DNA of 64,000 nt from Asaia bogorensis (GTDB lineage Bacteria; Pseudomonadota; Alphaproteobacteria; Reyranellales; Reyranellaceae). Below, in pieces: positions 25,964 through 34,649 of this stretch; position 1 is the first letter of the stretch, and each line of letters begins with the position of its first letter. A program made the translations under genes and the position numbers. Below the pieces are notes generated by a model that saw only the letters and a list, made by a program, of their open reading frames with translations, had not been told where the DNA came from and searched no databases. The DNA lies in NCBI GenBank assembly GCA_945889625.1, contig CAMDCE010000003.1, forward strand, positions 118,909 through 182,908. The letters are read 5' to 3'.

Positions 25964-26929
25964 TCACGCGACCGCTCCGATGGCGTTGCGCCGCCCGCCG
26001 ATCAGCGCCTCCAGGCAGGCCATGCGCACGGCCACGCCCATTTCGACCTGCTCGTGGATGACCGAGCGGTCGAGGTCGTCGGCGACCTCGGAATCAATCT
26101 CAACGCCGCGGTTCATCGGGCCGGGATGCATGATCAGTGCGTCGGGCTTGGCGAATTTCAGCTTCTCGTGGTCGAGGCCGAAGAAGCGAAAATACTCGCT
26201 GATCGATGGCACGAAGGTGCCCTGCATGCGCTCGGTCTGGAGCCTCAGCATCATCACGATGTCGACGTCCCTGAGGCCGCTCTTCATGGTGTAGTGGACC
26301 TCGACACCCATCTTGTCGATGTCGGTCGGCATCAGGGTCGGCGGGCCGACCACGCGCACCCTGGCGCCCATGATCTGCAGCAGGTGGATGTTCGAGCGCG
26401 CCACCCGGGAATGCATGATGTCGCCGCAGATCGCGACCAGCAGGCCCTGCAGGCTGCCGCGCCGGCGCCGGATGGTCAGCGCGTCGAGCAGCGCCTGTGT
26501 CGGATGTTCGTGCTGGCCATCGCCGCCGTTGATCACGGCGCAATTGACCTTCTGGGCCAGGAGATTGACCGAGCCCGATTCGCTGTGCCGCACGACGATG
26601 GCGTCGGGCCGCATGGCGTTCAGCGTCATCGCCGTGTCGAGCAGGGTCTCGCCCTTGCGCGTCGAGGAGGTCGCCACATCCATGTTGATGACGTCGGCGC
26701 CGAGGCGCTTGGCGGCGACCTCGAAGCTGGTGCGCGTTCGTGTCGAATTCTCGAAGAACAGGTTGATCACAGTGCGGCCGGCCAGCATATCGCGCCGCTT
26801 GTCGATCGATCGGTTCTGGTCGATGTAATTTTCGGAAAGGTCGAGCAGGCCCGAGATTGTCTCAGGCGCAAGTCCTTCGATGCCGAGGAGGTGGGGCAGC
26901 CTCGGCAGGCCCGTGCGTTTCTTTGTCAC
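25964..26929 (-). CDS. pyrB: Aspartate carbamoyltransferase catalytic subunit
   Basis: This 321-residue enzyme makes N-carbamoyl-aspartate from carbamoyl phosphate and aspartate, the committed step of pyrimidine synthesis. The carbamoyl-phosphate loop [21 protein letters not shown], and the later [12 protein letters not shown] are all intact. The start is a GTG at 26929. No regulatory subunit (pyrI) is present, as is normal where PyrB pairs with a dihydroorotase-like protein. It heads the run pyrB-pyrC-x-plsY. Confidence 0.97.
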   Translation of the reverse strand: MTKKRTGLPRLPHLLGIEGLAPETISGLLDLSENYIDQNRSIDKRRDMLAGRTVINLFFENSTRTRTSFEVAAKRLGADVINMDVATSSTRKGETLLDTAMTLNAMRPDAIVVRHSESGSVNLLAQKVNCAVINGGDGQHEHPTQALLDALTIRRRRGSLQGLLVAICGDIMHSRVARSNIHLLQIMGARVRVVGPPTLMPTDIDKMGVEVHYTMKSGLRDVDIVMMLRLQTERMQGTFVPSISEYFRFFGLDHEKLKFAKPDALIMHPGPMNRGVEIDSEVADDLDRSVIHEQVEMGVAVRMACLEALIGGRRNAIGAVA

Positions 26930-26976
26930 TAAAGCGCGACGTTAAGCACGCCGGTATGCCTCTAGCAAGGCAACGT

Positions 26977-27519
26977 TTAGGTGGATAACCGCACGTCCGC
27001 GCAGGGGCAGACCACGGCGGGCCCGCGGGGTGCGATGAAGTCGGCCCAGATGGCGTTGTGATGGGCGATGATCTGCTCGGCTGCGAGGTGCGGGCGGTTC
27101 GACACGGTGTGTCCGTCCGACGGCACGACCGTCGGATAACCGCGCGCCAGGGCGCTGCGAACCGTGGTGTCGACACAGTAGTCGGTCGCCCAGCCGGTGA
27201 TGATCAGCCGGTCGATGGCGCGCGAGCGCAGGAATTCGTCGAGCGGGGTGCCGAGGAAGGCATCGCAAGACGTCTTGCGGATGACGGTGTCGGTTGGCTG
27301 CGCGTCGAGTTCATCGAGGAGATTCCAGCCCGGCAGTTCCGGATGGAATGGTTCGCCCGGTTGCCCGTCATGCTGGATGAAGACGACGGCGCCGCCTCGG
27401 GTTCGCACGGCGCCGGCGAGCTTGTTCAGGCGGTCGACCAGCCCCGCCGAATCGTACTTTGGCGTCGCGTCGCCGAACGCGCCTTGCTGCAGGTCGATGA
27501 TGATCAGGGTATCGGTCAT
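26977..27519 (-). CDS. Cysteine hydrolase, isochorismatase family
   Basis: This 180-residue protein has the isochorismatase/nicotinamidase fold. The catalytic triad is visible as Asp9 (LIIIDLQQGAF), a Lys in VIRKTSCDAF and the Cys in ITGWATDYCVDTTVRSA. Enzymes of this family hydrolyse amides such as nicotinamide or N-carbamoyl compounds; the substrate here is not evident. It is separated from pyrB by 47 bp and lies 14 bp downstream of the citrate-synthase-like gene, on the same strand as both. Confidence 0.9.
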   Translation of the reverse strand: MTDTLIIIDLQQGAFGDATPKYDSAGLVDRLNKLAGAVRTRGGAVVFIQHDGQPGEPFHPELPGWNLLDELDAQPTDTVIRKTSCDAFLGTPLDEFLRSRAIDRLIITGWATDYCVDTTVRSALARGYPTVVPSDGHTVSNRPHLAAEQIIAHHNAIWADFIAPRGPAVVCPCADVRLST

Positions 27520-27533
27520 TCGGGGACGCCGCC

Positions 27534-28739
27534 TCAGACTGTGGGCTGCGGACCTGTATAGCGGGCGCGGGGCCGGATCAACGCGCCATGCGCGGCTTGC
27601 TCCAGTGCGTGGGCGATCCAGCCGACGGCGCGACCCAGCAGGAACATCGCCAGCGCCGAATCCTTGGGCAGTCCCAGAACGCGCTCGACCGCCACGGACG
27701 TGAAATCGACATTGGCCTTGCGGTCGATCAGGCGTTCGACCGCCTCGGCCAGGCGCTCGGCAAAGGCCAGTTCAGGCGAATCGGGCACTGTCTCGCGGAG
27801 CAAGGCAAAGAGCGTAGCGGCCCGGATGTCGCCGTCCGGATAGAGCGGATGACCGAAGCCCGGAATGTAGACGCGCGCCCGCAGCAGGCGGGCAAGCTCG
27901 GCATCGAGGTCGGGCGCGCGCTTGGCGTCGTCGAACAGCGCGGCGACCCGGCGTGTCGCGCCGCCATGGCGCGGGCCGTTCAGTGCCGCCAGGCCCGCTA
28001 TCGTGGCGCCATAGAGATTGGCGCCGGTCGAGGCCACGACCCGGGCGGCGAAGGCCGAGGCGTTGAACTCGTGGTCGGCCAGCATCACCAGCACGGCGCT
28101 CAGGACGGGCGCGCGGTCGGCCGGCACCTTCCAGGCGGTGGCGAGCTGTTCATGGATCGGCAGCGCCGAGGGCGGTCGGGCCGTCACCGCGGCGGTGAGC
28201 AGCCGCAGTACCCGCACGCCGGTCTCGAGCATGGCCGGTCGATCCTCGACCCAGCTCGGATGGTCGAGCGCTGCGGCAGCCGGCAGCAGCACGAGACAGC
28301 GGTCGATCGGCGAGAGCGTGGCCGCGGCAATCCAGGCTCGGCGCAGGACCGTGGTCAGGGGCGGTAGGTTCTCCGGCGCGAAGGGAGTGTCGTCGCAGCC
28401 CCAAAGCAGGCGGGCGATGTCCTCCAGTGAGGCGCTGCGTGCCAGATGCGCGGCGTCCATGCCGCGATAAAAAAGACGGCCATCGTCGATCAGGGTCAGC
28501 GCCGATTCCAGGACGGGCGTTCCGAAGTCGAGGGCGTTGCCGGCAATCGACTCGGCCTTGCGCCCGACGTCCCGTCGCCGCCGCAGACGGACGATGTCCT
28601 CGGCCCGATAGCGCCGTTCACGCCGGCCGTCGCTGGCTTCCGAGCGCAGCAGGCCCCGGCTGACATAGGCGTAGAGGGTGGGAGCCGAGACGCCCAGTCG
28701 TCGCGACGCTTCCTTGGAGCTCAACCATTCAATTGTCAT
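27534..28739 (-). CDS. Citrate synthase-like protein with N-terminal HTH domain
   Basis: This 401-residue protein joins a MerR/excisionase-like helix-turn-helix (about 1-60; WLSSKEASRRLGVSAPTLYAYVSRG) to a citrate-synthase-type C-terminal region. The synthase part shows LNGPRHGGATRRVAAL and GFGHPLYPDGDIRA, where the canonical GHRVYKxxDPR motif is altered (Pro replaces Arg). It may be a regulator or a specialised synthase. The start at 28739 gives MTIEWLSSKEA; longer in-frame extension is shadow. It is divergent from a second citrate-synthase-like gene with a palindrome between them, which suggests autoregulation (inference). Confidence 0.87.
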   Translation of the reverse strand: MTIEWLSSKEASRRLGVSAPTLYAYVSRGLLRSEASDGRRERRYRAEDIVRLRRRRDVGRKAESIAGNALDFGTPVLESALTLIDDGRLFYRGMDAAHLARSASLEDIARLLWGCDDTPFAPENLPPLTTVLRRAWIAAATLSPIDRCLVLLPAAAALDHPSWVEDRPAMLETGVRVLRLLTAAVTARPPSALPIHEQLATAWKVPADRAPVLSAVLVMLADHEFNASAFAARVVASTGANLYGATIAGLAALNGPRHGGATRRVAALFDDAKRAPDLDAELARLLRARVYIPGFGHPLYPDGDIRAATLFALLRETVPDSPELAFAERLAEAVERLIDRKANVDFTSVAVERVLGLPKDSALAMFLLGRAVGWIAHALEQAAHGALIRPRARYTGPQPTV

Positions 28740-28743
28740 GAGT

Positions 28744-28761
28744 TTATATTGATCAATATAA
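28744..28761. promoter_or_regulatory. 18-bp perfect palindrome, candidate operator
   Basis: The sequence TTATATTGATCAATATAA is a perfect inverted repeat in the AT-rich 84-bp gap between two divergent citrate-synthase-like genes, 4 bp upstream of the minus-strand start. One of the genes encodes an HTH domain, so this is a natural operator candidate. A TTGACA hexamer occurs at 28768-28773 on the plus strand. Confidence 0.5.
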
Positions 28762-28823
28762 TCAAGATTGACAATATATATCTGCAGAAGGAGCTTCTTC
28801 GCGAAATGCGAAGGGGAATGAAG

Positions 28824-29906
28824 ATGCTGCAGACACGGGTGGATAGCGGCCTCGACGGCGTGATCGTGGCCGATACGGTGATGAGCGAGGTCGACGGCGA
28901 GGCCGGCCGGCTGACGGTGCGCGGCCATGCTGTTGAGGAGCTGGTCGCCACGCGCGGCTTCGAGGGCGTCGCCGCCCTGCTGTGGCAAGGCTATGCCGAC
29001 GGCGGCGGTGACGAGACGGCCGTGCGCCGGGCCTTGGCGGCGGCGCGCCTGCGCGCCTTCGCTGATGTGCCGAAGCTGCTGGCGGCGACCCGGGGCCTCA
29101 CTCCGGTCGAGGCGCTCAGGGTCGGCATTGCCATGCTGCCCGACAGCGAGAAGACGCCGCACCACTTCCTGGTCTGTGGCGCCATGCCGGTCTTCCTGGC
29201 CGCCCTGCTCAACGCCGACAAGGGCACGACGCCGATTGCGCCCGATCCCGAGCTCACGACGGCGCAGGATCTCCTGCGCATGATCCGCGGCCAGCGCGCC
29301 GGAGTGGTCTTCGAGAAGGCGCTCGACACCTACCTCGCGACCATCGCCGACCACGGCTTCAACGCCTCGACCTTCACAGCCCGGGTCGTGGCCTCGACGA
29401 GGGCCGAACTGATCTCCTCAGTGCTGGCTGCTCTCTGCGCCCTGAAAGGCCCGCTGCATGGCGGCGCACCCGGCCCGGTGCTCGACATGCTGGACGAGAT
29501 CGGCGACGCGTCCCGCGCCGAGGCCTGGTTCGACGATGCCTTCGCCAAGGGCACCACTCTGATGGGTTTCGGCCATCGCATCTACAAGGTGCGCGACCCG
29601 CGTGCCGACGTGCTGAAGCACACCGTGGCCACGTTGCCTGCGACGGCGGGCCGGCTGGCTTATGCCAGCGCAGTCGAGAAGGGTGCCATCGCTGCATTGC
29701 GCAAGAACAAGCCCGGCCGGCGCCTCGACACCAATGTTGAGTATTACACCGCACTGTTGCTCGAGGCGCTCGAGGTCCCGCGCAGCGCTTTCACCGCCCT
29801 GTTCGCCGTCGGCCGGACTGCCGGCTGGTGCGCCCACATCTTCGAGCAGGAGATAGGCGGCCGGATCATCCGCCCACAGTCGAACTACGTCGGACCGCGG
29901 CCTTAA
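28824..29906 (+). CDS. Citrate/2-methylcitrate synthase family protein
   Basis: This 360-residue protein retains the citrate synthase signature: LKGPLHGGAPGPVLDML, MGFGHRIYKVRDPRADVL and NVEYYTALLLEAL, plus the C-terminal RPQSNYVGP. It is shorter than the housekeeping GltA and lacks its N-terminal extension, as in 2-methylcitrate or specialised synthases. The ATG at 28824 has aagggga six bases upstream; ATGs at 28806 and 28818 are in frame. It diverges from the HTH-containing homologue at 27534-28739. The two proteins may form hetero-oligomers (inference). The stop overlaps a convergent small gene's stop. Confidence 0.92.
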   Translation: MLQTRVDSGLDGVIVADTVMSEVDGEAGRLTVRGHAVEELVATRGFEGVAALLWQGYADGGGDETAVRRALAAARLRAFADVPKLLAATRGLTPVEALRVGIAMLPDSEKTPHHFLVCGAMPVFLAALLNADKGTTPIAPDPELTTAQDLLRMIRGQRAGVVFEKALDTYLATIADHGFNASTFTARVVASTRAELISSVLAALCALKGPLHGGAPGPVLDMLDEIGDASRAEAWFDDAFAKGTTLMGFGHRIYKVRDPRADVLKHTVATLPATAGRLAYASAVEKGAIAALRKNKPGRRLDTNVEYYTALLLEALEVPRSAFTALFAVGRTAGWCAHIFEQEIGGRIIRPQSNYVGPRP

Positions 29907-30145
29907 ACGCGTTTCACGACAGAGCCGCGCCAGGTCCGGGCCCGCGCGCCGGCAAGCTGGGCGAGGCCTGCGTTCAGCAGACCGAAGCGCAGGGTCTCGC
30001 CGCCCTCGGCCGTCTGCATCGGTCTGCCATCGATGCACAACCAGACGGTCGTGCCGCCATCCTCGGACGGCGTGCGATTGTCGAGATCGACATGGGGGTT
30101 CGCTGGCGGCGGATAAATGTCCTCGAGCGGGATGCGGCAGCGCAC
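29903..30145 (-). CDS. Small hypothetical protein
   Basis: The frame encodes a plausible peptide with IPLEDIYPPPANPHVDLDNRT and TVWLCIDGRPMQTAEGGETL, ending in SVVKRV. No ATG is available. The GTG at 30145 gives 80 residues; the frame remains open to 30295, overlapping the YceI gene. No family was recognised. It lies 22 bp downstream of the YceI gene and converges with the citrate synthase gene, sharing TTAA at the stops. Composition looks protein-like, but the start is uncertain. Confidence 0.5.
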   Translation of the reverse strand: MRCRIPLEDIYPPPANPHVDLDNRTPSEDGGTTVWLCIDGRPMQTAEGGETLRFGLLNAGLAQLAGARARTWRGSVVKRV

Positions 30146-30167
30146 AGCAAGGCGCGCCGCCGCATGC

Positions 30168-30728
30168 TCAGCGAGGCCGCGATGCCACGACCGTGACTTC
30201 GATCGTGACCTCGTCGGCGACGTGGCTGATCGCCGCCCATTCGTTGCGGCCGACCCCGTAGTCGAGACGTTTGATGTCGAGGCGGCCGCGCGCACTGGCC
30301 TGCTCGCCCTCGATCCTGAGCGTGAAGGGCAGCACGACGTCGCGCGTGACGTCGCGGATGGTCAGCTTGCCGCGCGCATCGTAGCGGTCGCCGCCGCGCG
30401 ACGTTACGGCCTCGCTCGCGAACCGGGCTTCCGGCGTCTTCTGGACGTCGAGGAAGTCCTTGCCGAGCATCAGGTCGTCGACGTCCTTGGCGCCGGCGCT
30501 CGCCGTCTTCAGGTCCATGCGGATGTCGATGCGCGCTGCGCCGAGATTGGCCGGATCGAGCACGATGGTGCCGGTCCATTTGCCGATACGCCCCGAGATG
30601 AACTTGCCGACCTGGCTGGCGTTGAAGGTGATGCGGCTCTTGGCCGGATCGATCGTCCAGGGATCGTTGGGCCCGGCGAGCGCCGGAGAGGCGGCCAGCA
30701 GGGCGAGCGCGATCAGGAGCTTGTGCAT
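30168..30728 (-). CDS. YceI family protein (periplasmic lipid-binding)
   Basis: This 186-residue protein has a signal peptide (MHKLLIALALLAASPALA) and the YceI lipocalin-like barrel: PWTIDPAKSRITFNASQVGKF, DDLMLGKDFLDVQKTPEARF and KLTIRDVTRDVVLPF. The family binds polyisoprenoid or quinone-like lipids in the periplasm. It follows the cytochrome b561 gene by 7 bp, and a second YceI gene precedes that cytochrome. The arrangement points to a redox system with a lipid electron carrier (inference). Confidence 0.93.
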   Translation of the reverse strand: MHKLLIALALLAASPALAGPNDPWTIDPAKSRITFNASQVGKFISGRIGKWTGTIVLDPANLGAARIDIRMDLKTASAGAKDVDDLMLGKDFLDVQKTPEARFASEAVTSRGGDRYDARGKLTIRDVTRDVVLPFTLRIEGEQASARGRLDIKRLDYGVGRNEWAAISHVADEVTIEVTVVASRPR

Positions 30729-30735
30729 CGATTTC

Positions 30736-31272
30736 CTATCGGATCGAGGGCCACATGCGGCGGAAGATGCCGTCGCGGCGAAATAAGTCGTGGCGGATCA
30801 CCGCCGCGACATGAAGCGCCACGATCACCATCAACAGCCGTGACAGAACATAGTGTGTCGTGCGCAGCGCCTCGAACAGCTCGGGATCGCGTGGCACCAG
30901 GTCGGGCATCGGCAGCACCCCGAACCAGAAGACGCTGACGCCGCCGGCCGAACTCATCAGCCAGCCGCTCACCGGCATGGCGAGCAACAGCACCAGCAAA
31001 GCGGCATGGCCAAGTGGCGCGGCCTTGCGTTCCCAGCGCGTGATGGCGTCGGGCAGCGGCGGCGGCGGCGCATACCAGCGCCAGCCGAGGCGCAGGAGCG
31101 TGAGCACCAGCACCGCGAGGCCGATCCATTTGTGCCAGGCATAGACCTGCAGCTTCAGCAGGCTGATCGGCAGTCCGGTCATCCACAGGCCGACGCCCAG
31201 CATGCCGAGCACCAGGGCGGCGGTGGTCCAGTGCAGGGCCTTGGCGGGAGAAGTGTAGCCGCTGCTCGGCAC
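30736..31272 (-). CDS. Cytochrome b561
   Basis: This 178-residue protein has four membrane segments and well-placed heme-ligand histidines: KALHWTTAAL, VYAWHKWIG, LGHAALLVL and VALHVAAVIRHDLF. It is a di-heme b-type cytochrome of the inner membrane that passes electrons between quinol and periplasmic acceptors. The start is a GTG at 31272. It lies between two YceI genes with gaps of 7 bp on each side, so the three are likely one operon. Confidence 0.93.
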   Translation of the reverse strand: MPSSGYTSPAKALHWTTAALVLGMLGVGLWMTGLPISLLKLQVYAWHKWIGLAVLVLTLLRLGWRWYAPPPPLPDAITRWERKAAPLGHAALLVLLLAMPVSGWLMSSAGGVSVFWFGVLPMPDLVPRDPELFEALRTTHYVLSRLLMVIVALHVAAVIRHDLFRRDGIFRRMWPSIR

Positions 31273-31279
31273 GACGCTC

Positions 31280-31867
31280 CTAGCGCCAGGCGTCGGTGCG
31301 GATGGACAGATCGACGGCGTCGCCGACCATGTCGATGTACTTGATCATGCCGAATTCCGACCGTTTGATGCTGCCTTGGGCCCTGAAGCGGGCGTAGCGA
31401 GCGCCGGACGCCGCATCGGGCTGCCGCTCCGTCACCGACACATCGAGGATCATTGGCCGGGTAATACCGCGCAAGGTGATGTTGCCCTCGACCTTCAGGG
31501 TCACTTCGCCGGTCCGCTCGATCCGCTCCGAGCGGAAGATCATTTCCGGGAACTTCTGCACGTCGAAGAAATCGCTGCCCTTCAGCATTGCCGTTTGCTG
31601 TTCGTCCAGCATTTGTATGCTGCCGGTCTGCACGGTTACTTCGACGTTGCTCTTCGGCACATCGATGTCGTCGACATGCACCCGGCCATCCCACTTCTTG
31701 AAACCGCCGGTCGTGCGGAAAATCCGCGAATTGCCGATCGCGAACTCGATCGTGCCGCGCGCGCCGCCGATATGGAGCAGTTCGGCGGCGTGTGCCGTCC
31801 GCCACGGCAGCGCGCAGGCGAGGCCGCCCAGCAGAAACAGTCGCCGGTTGGGCCTATCCGACGACAT
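31280..31867 (-). CDS. YceI family protein with Tat-like signal
   Basis: This 195-residue protein begins MSSDRPNRRLFLLGGLACALP, a twin-arginine-type signal, with cleavage near AHA-AEL. The mature part carries YceI features: GTIEFAIGNSRIFRTTGGFKKW, DDIDVPKSNVEV, FFDVQKFPEMIF and NITLRGITRPMIL. It differs from the second YceI (30168) in export route. The ATG at 31867 overlaps the PhyH gene stop by 14 bp. An upstream ATG at 31915 would add a non-homologous extension and is less likely. Confidence 0.9.
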   Translation of the reverse strand: MSSDRPNRRLFLLGGLACALPWRTAHAAELLHIGGARGTIEFAIGNSRIFRTTGGFKKWDGRVHVDDIDVPKSNVEVTVQTGSIQMLDEQQTAMLKGSDFFDVQKFPEMIFRSERIERTGEVTLKVEGNITLRGITRPMILDVSVTERQPDAASGARYARFRAQGSIKRSEFGMIKYIDMVGDAVDLSIRTDAWR

Positions 31868-32747
31868 GCGCCCCACCGTCCTGGAAGGTCTCGAAGTAGC
31901 GTCGCCCGGTGGCACGCTGGTTCTCGTAGATCGAGCCCTGGTGATCGGCCGGGGGCAGGGGCATGCGCACCGGCGCCGGCCGCAAGCGCGGCTCGACGGT
32001 GGGCTCGCCCGTCACCATGCGGCTGTTGAACTCGTCGAAATTTCCAATGCCCATCAGCGGCCAGGCGTCGGCGGCGGTGTATTCGTGCAGCAGCAGGCGG
32101 CGCTCGCGGTTGGAGGTGTTGAGTGCCGAGCCATGCACCAGGCGGGCGTGATGGATGGTCATCGATCCCGCCGGCCCCATCAGCGGCACCGCCTTGGCGA
32201 AATCGAGATCGCAGGCCTCGGGATCCATGGCGCCGCAGAAGCGGCCGTCGGCATGGTGGTCGTAAGTCGGGCCGTGATGGCTGCCGGGTAGCACCATCAG
32301 CGGTCCGTTGCCGAGATCGCAGTCGTCGAGATAGATGCCGGTCGCCAGCACGTCGTCGTTGGTATGGGGATAGAAGGCCCAGTCCTGGTGCCACTCGACC
32401 GGCGAGCCGTAACCGGCCGATTTCATGTTGAGCTTGCCGCCATACTGGCGGATCGCCGGTCCGAGCAGCGGCTCGAGGATCGACGTGATCTTGGCATCGC
32501 GCACCAGGGCATGGAAAAAGGCGTAGCGCTTGAAGATGGCGGGCTTCAGCCGGCGCACGCGGGGCAGGGTGGCGCTGTGGCTGGGCTCGAGGTCGTAGAG
32601 CTCGTCGTTGGCCGCCACGCCGCGTGCTTCGGACACGATACGGTCGGTGAGCGCGCGCAGCTCGGCGAGCTGTTCGCCCTGGATCAGGCGCGGGATCACC
32701 AGATAGCCGTCGCGCCGGTAGGTCTCGATCTGCTGGGGGCTAAGCAT
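31854..32747 (-). CDS. Phytanoyl-CoA dioxygenase (PhyH) family protein
   Basis: This 297-residue protein is a non-heme Fe(II)/2-oxoglutarate oxygenase. The metal facial triad appears as HQD in VEWHQDWAFYPHTND plus a distal His in VHGSALNTSNRERRLLLHEY, where the Arg probably binds 2-oxoglutarate. LPGSHHGPT is a typical family element. The substrate is not evident. I choose the ATG at 32747 (MLSPQQIETYRRDGYLVIPR); an ATG at 32762 is in frame. It precedes the YceI/b561 genes and diverges from another 2OG oxygenase 44 bp away. Confidence 0.9.
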   Translation of the reverse strand: MLSPQQIETYRRDGYLVIPRLIQGEQLAELRALTDRIVSEARGVAANDELYDLEPSHSATLPRVRRLKPAIFKRYAFFHALVRDAKITSILEPLLGPAIRQYGGKLNMKSAGYGSPVEWHQDWAFYPHTNDDVLATGIYLDDCDLGNGPLMVLPGSHHGPTYDHHADGRFCGAMDPEACDLDFAKAVPLMGPAGSMTIHHARLVHGSALNTSNRERRLLLHEYTAADAWPLMGIGNFDEFNSRMVTGEPTVEPRLRPAPVRMPLPPADHQGSIYENQRATGRRYFETFQDGGAHVVG

Positions 32748-32791
32748 GCGAAAGCATAGCATGAGCCGGCCGCATCACCGATAATCACGCT

Positions 32792-33427
32792 ATGGCGATC
32801 CGTGCCCTCTTTCCGACACTTATTTGTCGCCAATCGCTGGCGCGCCCGGGCTGGCCGCGCTTCAACCGCAACCTCGGCGACGAATGTCAGGCCCTGGCCG
32901 CCTCGGACGCGGCCGGTCGGCGCTGGTCGGCACGGCACTATCTCGGCGGCTATACCTCCTACGGCTCGCTCGACCGCCTGCATCTCGTGTCAGGGCTGTT
33001 CGCCGATCTGCGCCATCGCATCGACCCGCATGTGAAGGCCTTCGCCCGTGAGCTGCACTACGACCTCGCCGGTCGTACGCTCGCCATGACGGATTGCTGG
33101 GCCAACGTCATGCCTGCCGGCGTCGTGCATTCATCGCACCTGCATCCAACCTCCTTCATCAGCGGCACCTATTATGTTGCCGTGCCGAAGGGCGCGGGTG
33201 CCTTGAAGGTCGAGGACCCGCGGCTGGCCAGTCTCATGGCGGCGCCGCCCCGTCGGCCCGACGCGCCTCAGCGCTTTCGCCCCTTCGTCAGCGTACCGGC
33301 CAGGGCCGGCGACCTGCTGCTGTTCGAGAGCTGGCTGCGTCATGAAGTGCCGCCGGCCCGCTTCGCCGGCGAGCGCATCTCGGTTAGCTTCAATTACGCC
33401 TGGAACACGAGGTCCCGACGCCGATGA
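32792..33427 (+). CDS. 2OG-Fe(II) oxygenase, TIGR02466-like
   Basis: This 211-residue protein begins MAIRALFPTLICRQSL and has the oxygenase core HSSHLHPTSFISGTYYVAVP followed by LLLFESWLRHEVPPARFAGERISVSFNY. The HLHP histidines and the later RHEV histidine are likely metal ligands, with the downstream Arg for 2-oxoglutarate. This matches the family of putative oxygenases described by TIGR02466; substrate unknown. It is the first gene of a plus-strand operon, and its stop overlaps the next start as ATGA. Confidence 0.87.
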   Translation: MAIRALFPTLICRQSLARPGWPRFNRNLGDECQALAASDAAGRRWSARHYLGGYTSYGSLDRLHLVSGLFADLRHRIDPHVKAFARELHYDLAGRTLAMTDCWANVMPAGVVHSSHLHPTSFISGTYYVAVPKGAGALKVEDPRLASLMAAPPRRPDAPQRFRPFVSVPARAGDLLLFESWLRHEVPPARFAGERISVSFNYAWNTRSRRR

Positions 33428-34251
33428 ATGCCTCTATTCGCGCGCTGCTCGTCCTGCCCTGCCTCGTGCTGGCCGCCTCGACGGTCCGCGCTCAGCAGGA
33501 GCTGCCGATTTTCGACGCCCATCTGCACTACAGCCACGACGCCTGGGAGGTGGTGCCGCCCAAGGCGTTCGTCGAGATCCTGCTCAAGGCCAACATCCGG
33601 CGCGCCCTGGTGTCGAGTTCGAACAACGAGGGCACCAAGATGCTGCAGGATGTCGCCCCCGACCTCATCGTGCCCGAGCTCAGGCCTTATCGGTCGCGCG
33701 GCGAGATCGGCAGCTGGGCGAAGGACCCGACGGTGATCCCCTTCCTCGAGGATCTGCTGGCCAGGCGGAAGTATGTGGCGATCGGCGAGTTCCACATCTA
33801 CGGCGCCGATGCCGACCTGCCCAACATGCGCCGCGTCGTGGAGCTCGCCAAGAAGTATGGCCTGTTCCTGCATTCGCATTCCGATTCAGACGCGGTGGAT
33901 CGCCACTTCCAGCAAGATCCCGGCGCGCGCGTGCTGTGGGCCCATTCCGGTTTTGAGCGGCCGGAGAACGTCAGGGCGATGCTGCGCAGGTACCCCAACC
34001 TGTGGTGCGACCTGGCGTTCCTGACGTCGCATGCCGCCAACGGCAAGGTGACACCGGCATGGCGGGAGGCGTTCCTTGAGTTTCCCGACCGCTTCATGGT
34101 CGGCACCGACTCCTTCACGCCCGAGCGGCTGCACTATATTGCCGAGCATGCGCGCTGGTCGCGACAGTGGCTCGCCGACCTGCCGCGCGAGGTCGCCGAA
34201 AAGATCGCCTACAGGAACGGGGAGCGACTGTTCGGCCGGCCGACGCGATGA
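33424..34251 (+). CDS. Exported amidohydrolase family protein
   Basis: This 275-residue protein has a signal peptide (MNASIRALLVLPCLVLAASTVRA) and an amidohydrolase-type TIM barrel: PIFDAHLHYSHDAW (HxH metal motif), GEFHIYGADAD, LFLHSHSDSDAVDR, LWAHSGFE and MVGTDSFTPERL. These supply the expected His/Asp metal ligands, so it is probably an active periplasmic metal-dependent hydrolase. It overlaps both neighbours by 4 bp. The substrate is unknown. Confidence 0.88.
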   Translation: MNASIRALLVLPCLVLAASTVRAQQELPIFDAHLHYSHDAWEVVPPKAFVEILLKANIRRALVSSSNNEGTKMLQDVAPDLIVPELRPYRSRGEIGSWAKDPTVIPFLEDLLARRKYVAIGEFHIYGADADLPNMRRVVELAKKYGLFLHSHSDSDAVDRHFQQDPGARVLWAHSGFERPENVRAMLRRYPNLWCDLAFLTSHAANGKVTPAWREAFLEFPDRFMVGTDSFTPERLHYIAEHARWSRQWLADLPREVAEKIAYRNGERLFGRPTR

Positions 34252-34649
34252 GACGGCTGGCGGTGCTCTGTGGCCTGCTGTTCACGACGCCGGCGTGGGC
34301 CGACTGCCCGCTCGATCTTGGCGGCGGCACCGGCCTGGTGGTGTTCTCCGGCCATTACATGATCGCCTTCCGGCCCGACCCGATGCGTATCGAGGTCGGC
34401 GCACCGTTCGCGCTGCTGTTGAATGTCTGCACGCGTCGCGGCGAGCCGGCCGAGCTGGTCGCCGTCGAGGCGAGCATGCCGGCACACAAGCATGGCATGA
34501 ACTACGCTCCCACCATCGTGTCGGCCGGCAATGGCCGCTATCGCGCGGAGGGCATGCTGTTCCACATGTCGGGCACCTGGGAAGTCGACTTCGACGTGCG
34601 CTCGGGCGAGGAGATCGAGCGGCTGTCGCACGAGATCGTCCTGAAGTGA
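34248..34649 (+). CDS. YtkA-like exported metal-binding protein
   Basis: This 133-residue protein has a signal peptide (MRRLAVLCGLLFTTPAWA) and two cysteines. Its core has VEASMPAHKHGMNYAPTIV and GMLFHMSGTWEVDFDV, a Met/His-rich pattern typical of YtkA/FixH-like domains that may bind copper. ATGA overlap with the amidohydrolase and GTGA overlap with the di-heme peroxidase place it in one translationally coupled operon. Pairing of a small metal-binding protein with a MauG-like peroxidase suggests a metal or redox role (inference). Confidence 0.82.
   Translation: MRRLAVLCGLLFTTPAWADCPLDLGGGTGLVVFSGHYMIAFRPDPMRIEVGAPFALLLNVCTRRGEPAELVAVEASMPAHKHGMNYAPTIVSAGNGRYRAEGMLFHMSGTWEVDFDVRSGEEIERLSHEIVLK

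Noticed and set aside
26930..26945. TAAAGCGCGACGTTA near the pyrB start, resembling the end of the inverted-repeat element
   Set aside because: Only about ten bases match and there is no second end or core, so it is probably chance.
28768..28796. TTGACA as the -35 box of a promoter for the plus-strand citrate synthase gene
   Set aside because: No reasonable -10 box was found at 16-18 bp downstream, so no promoter is called.
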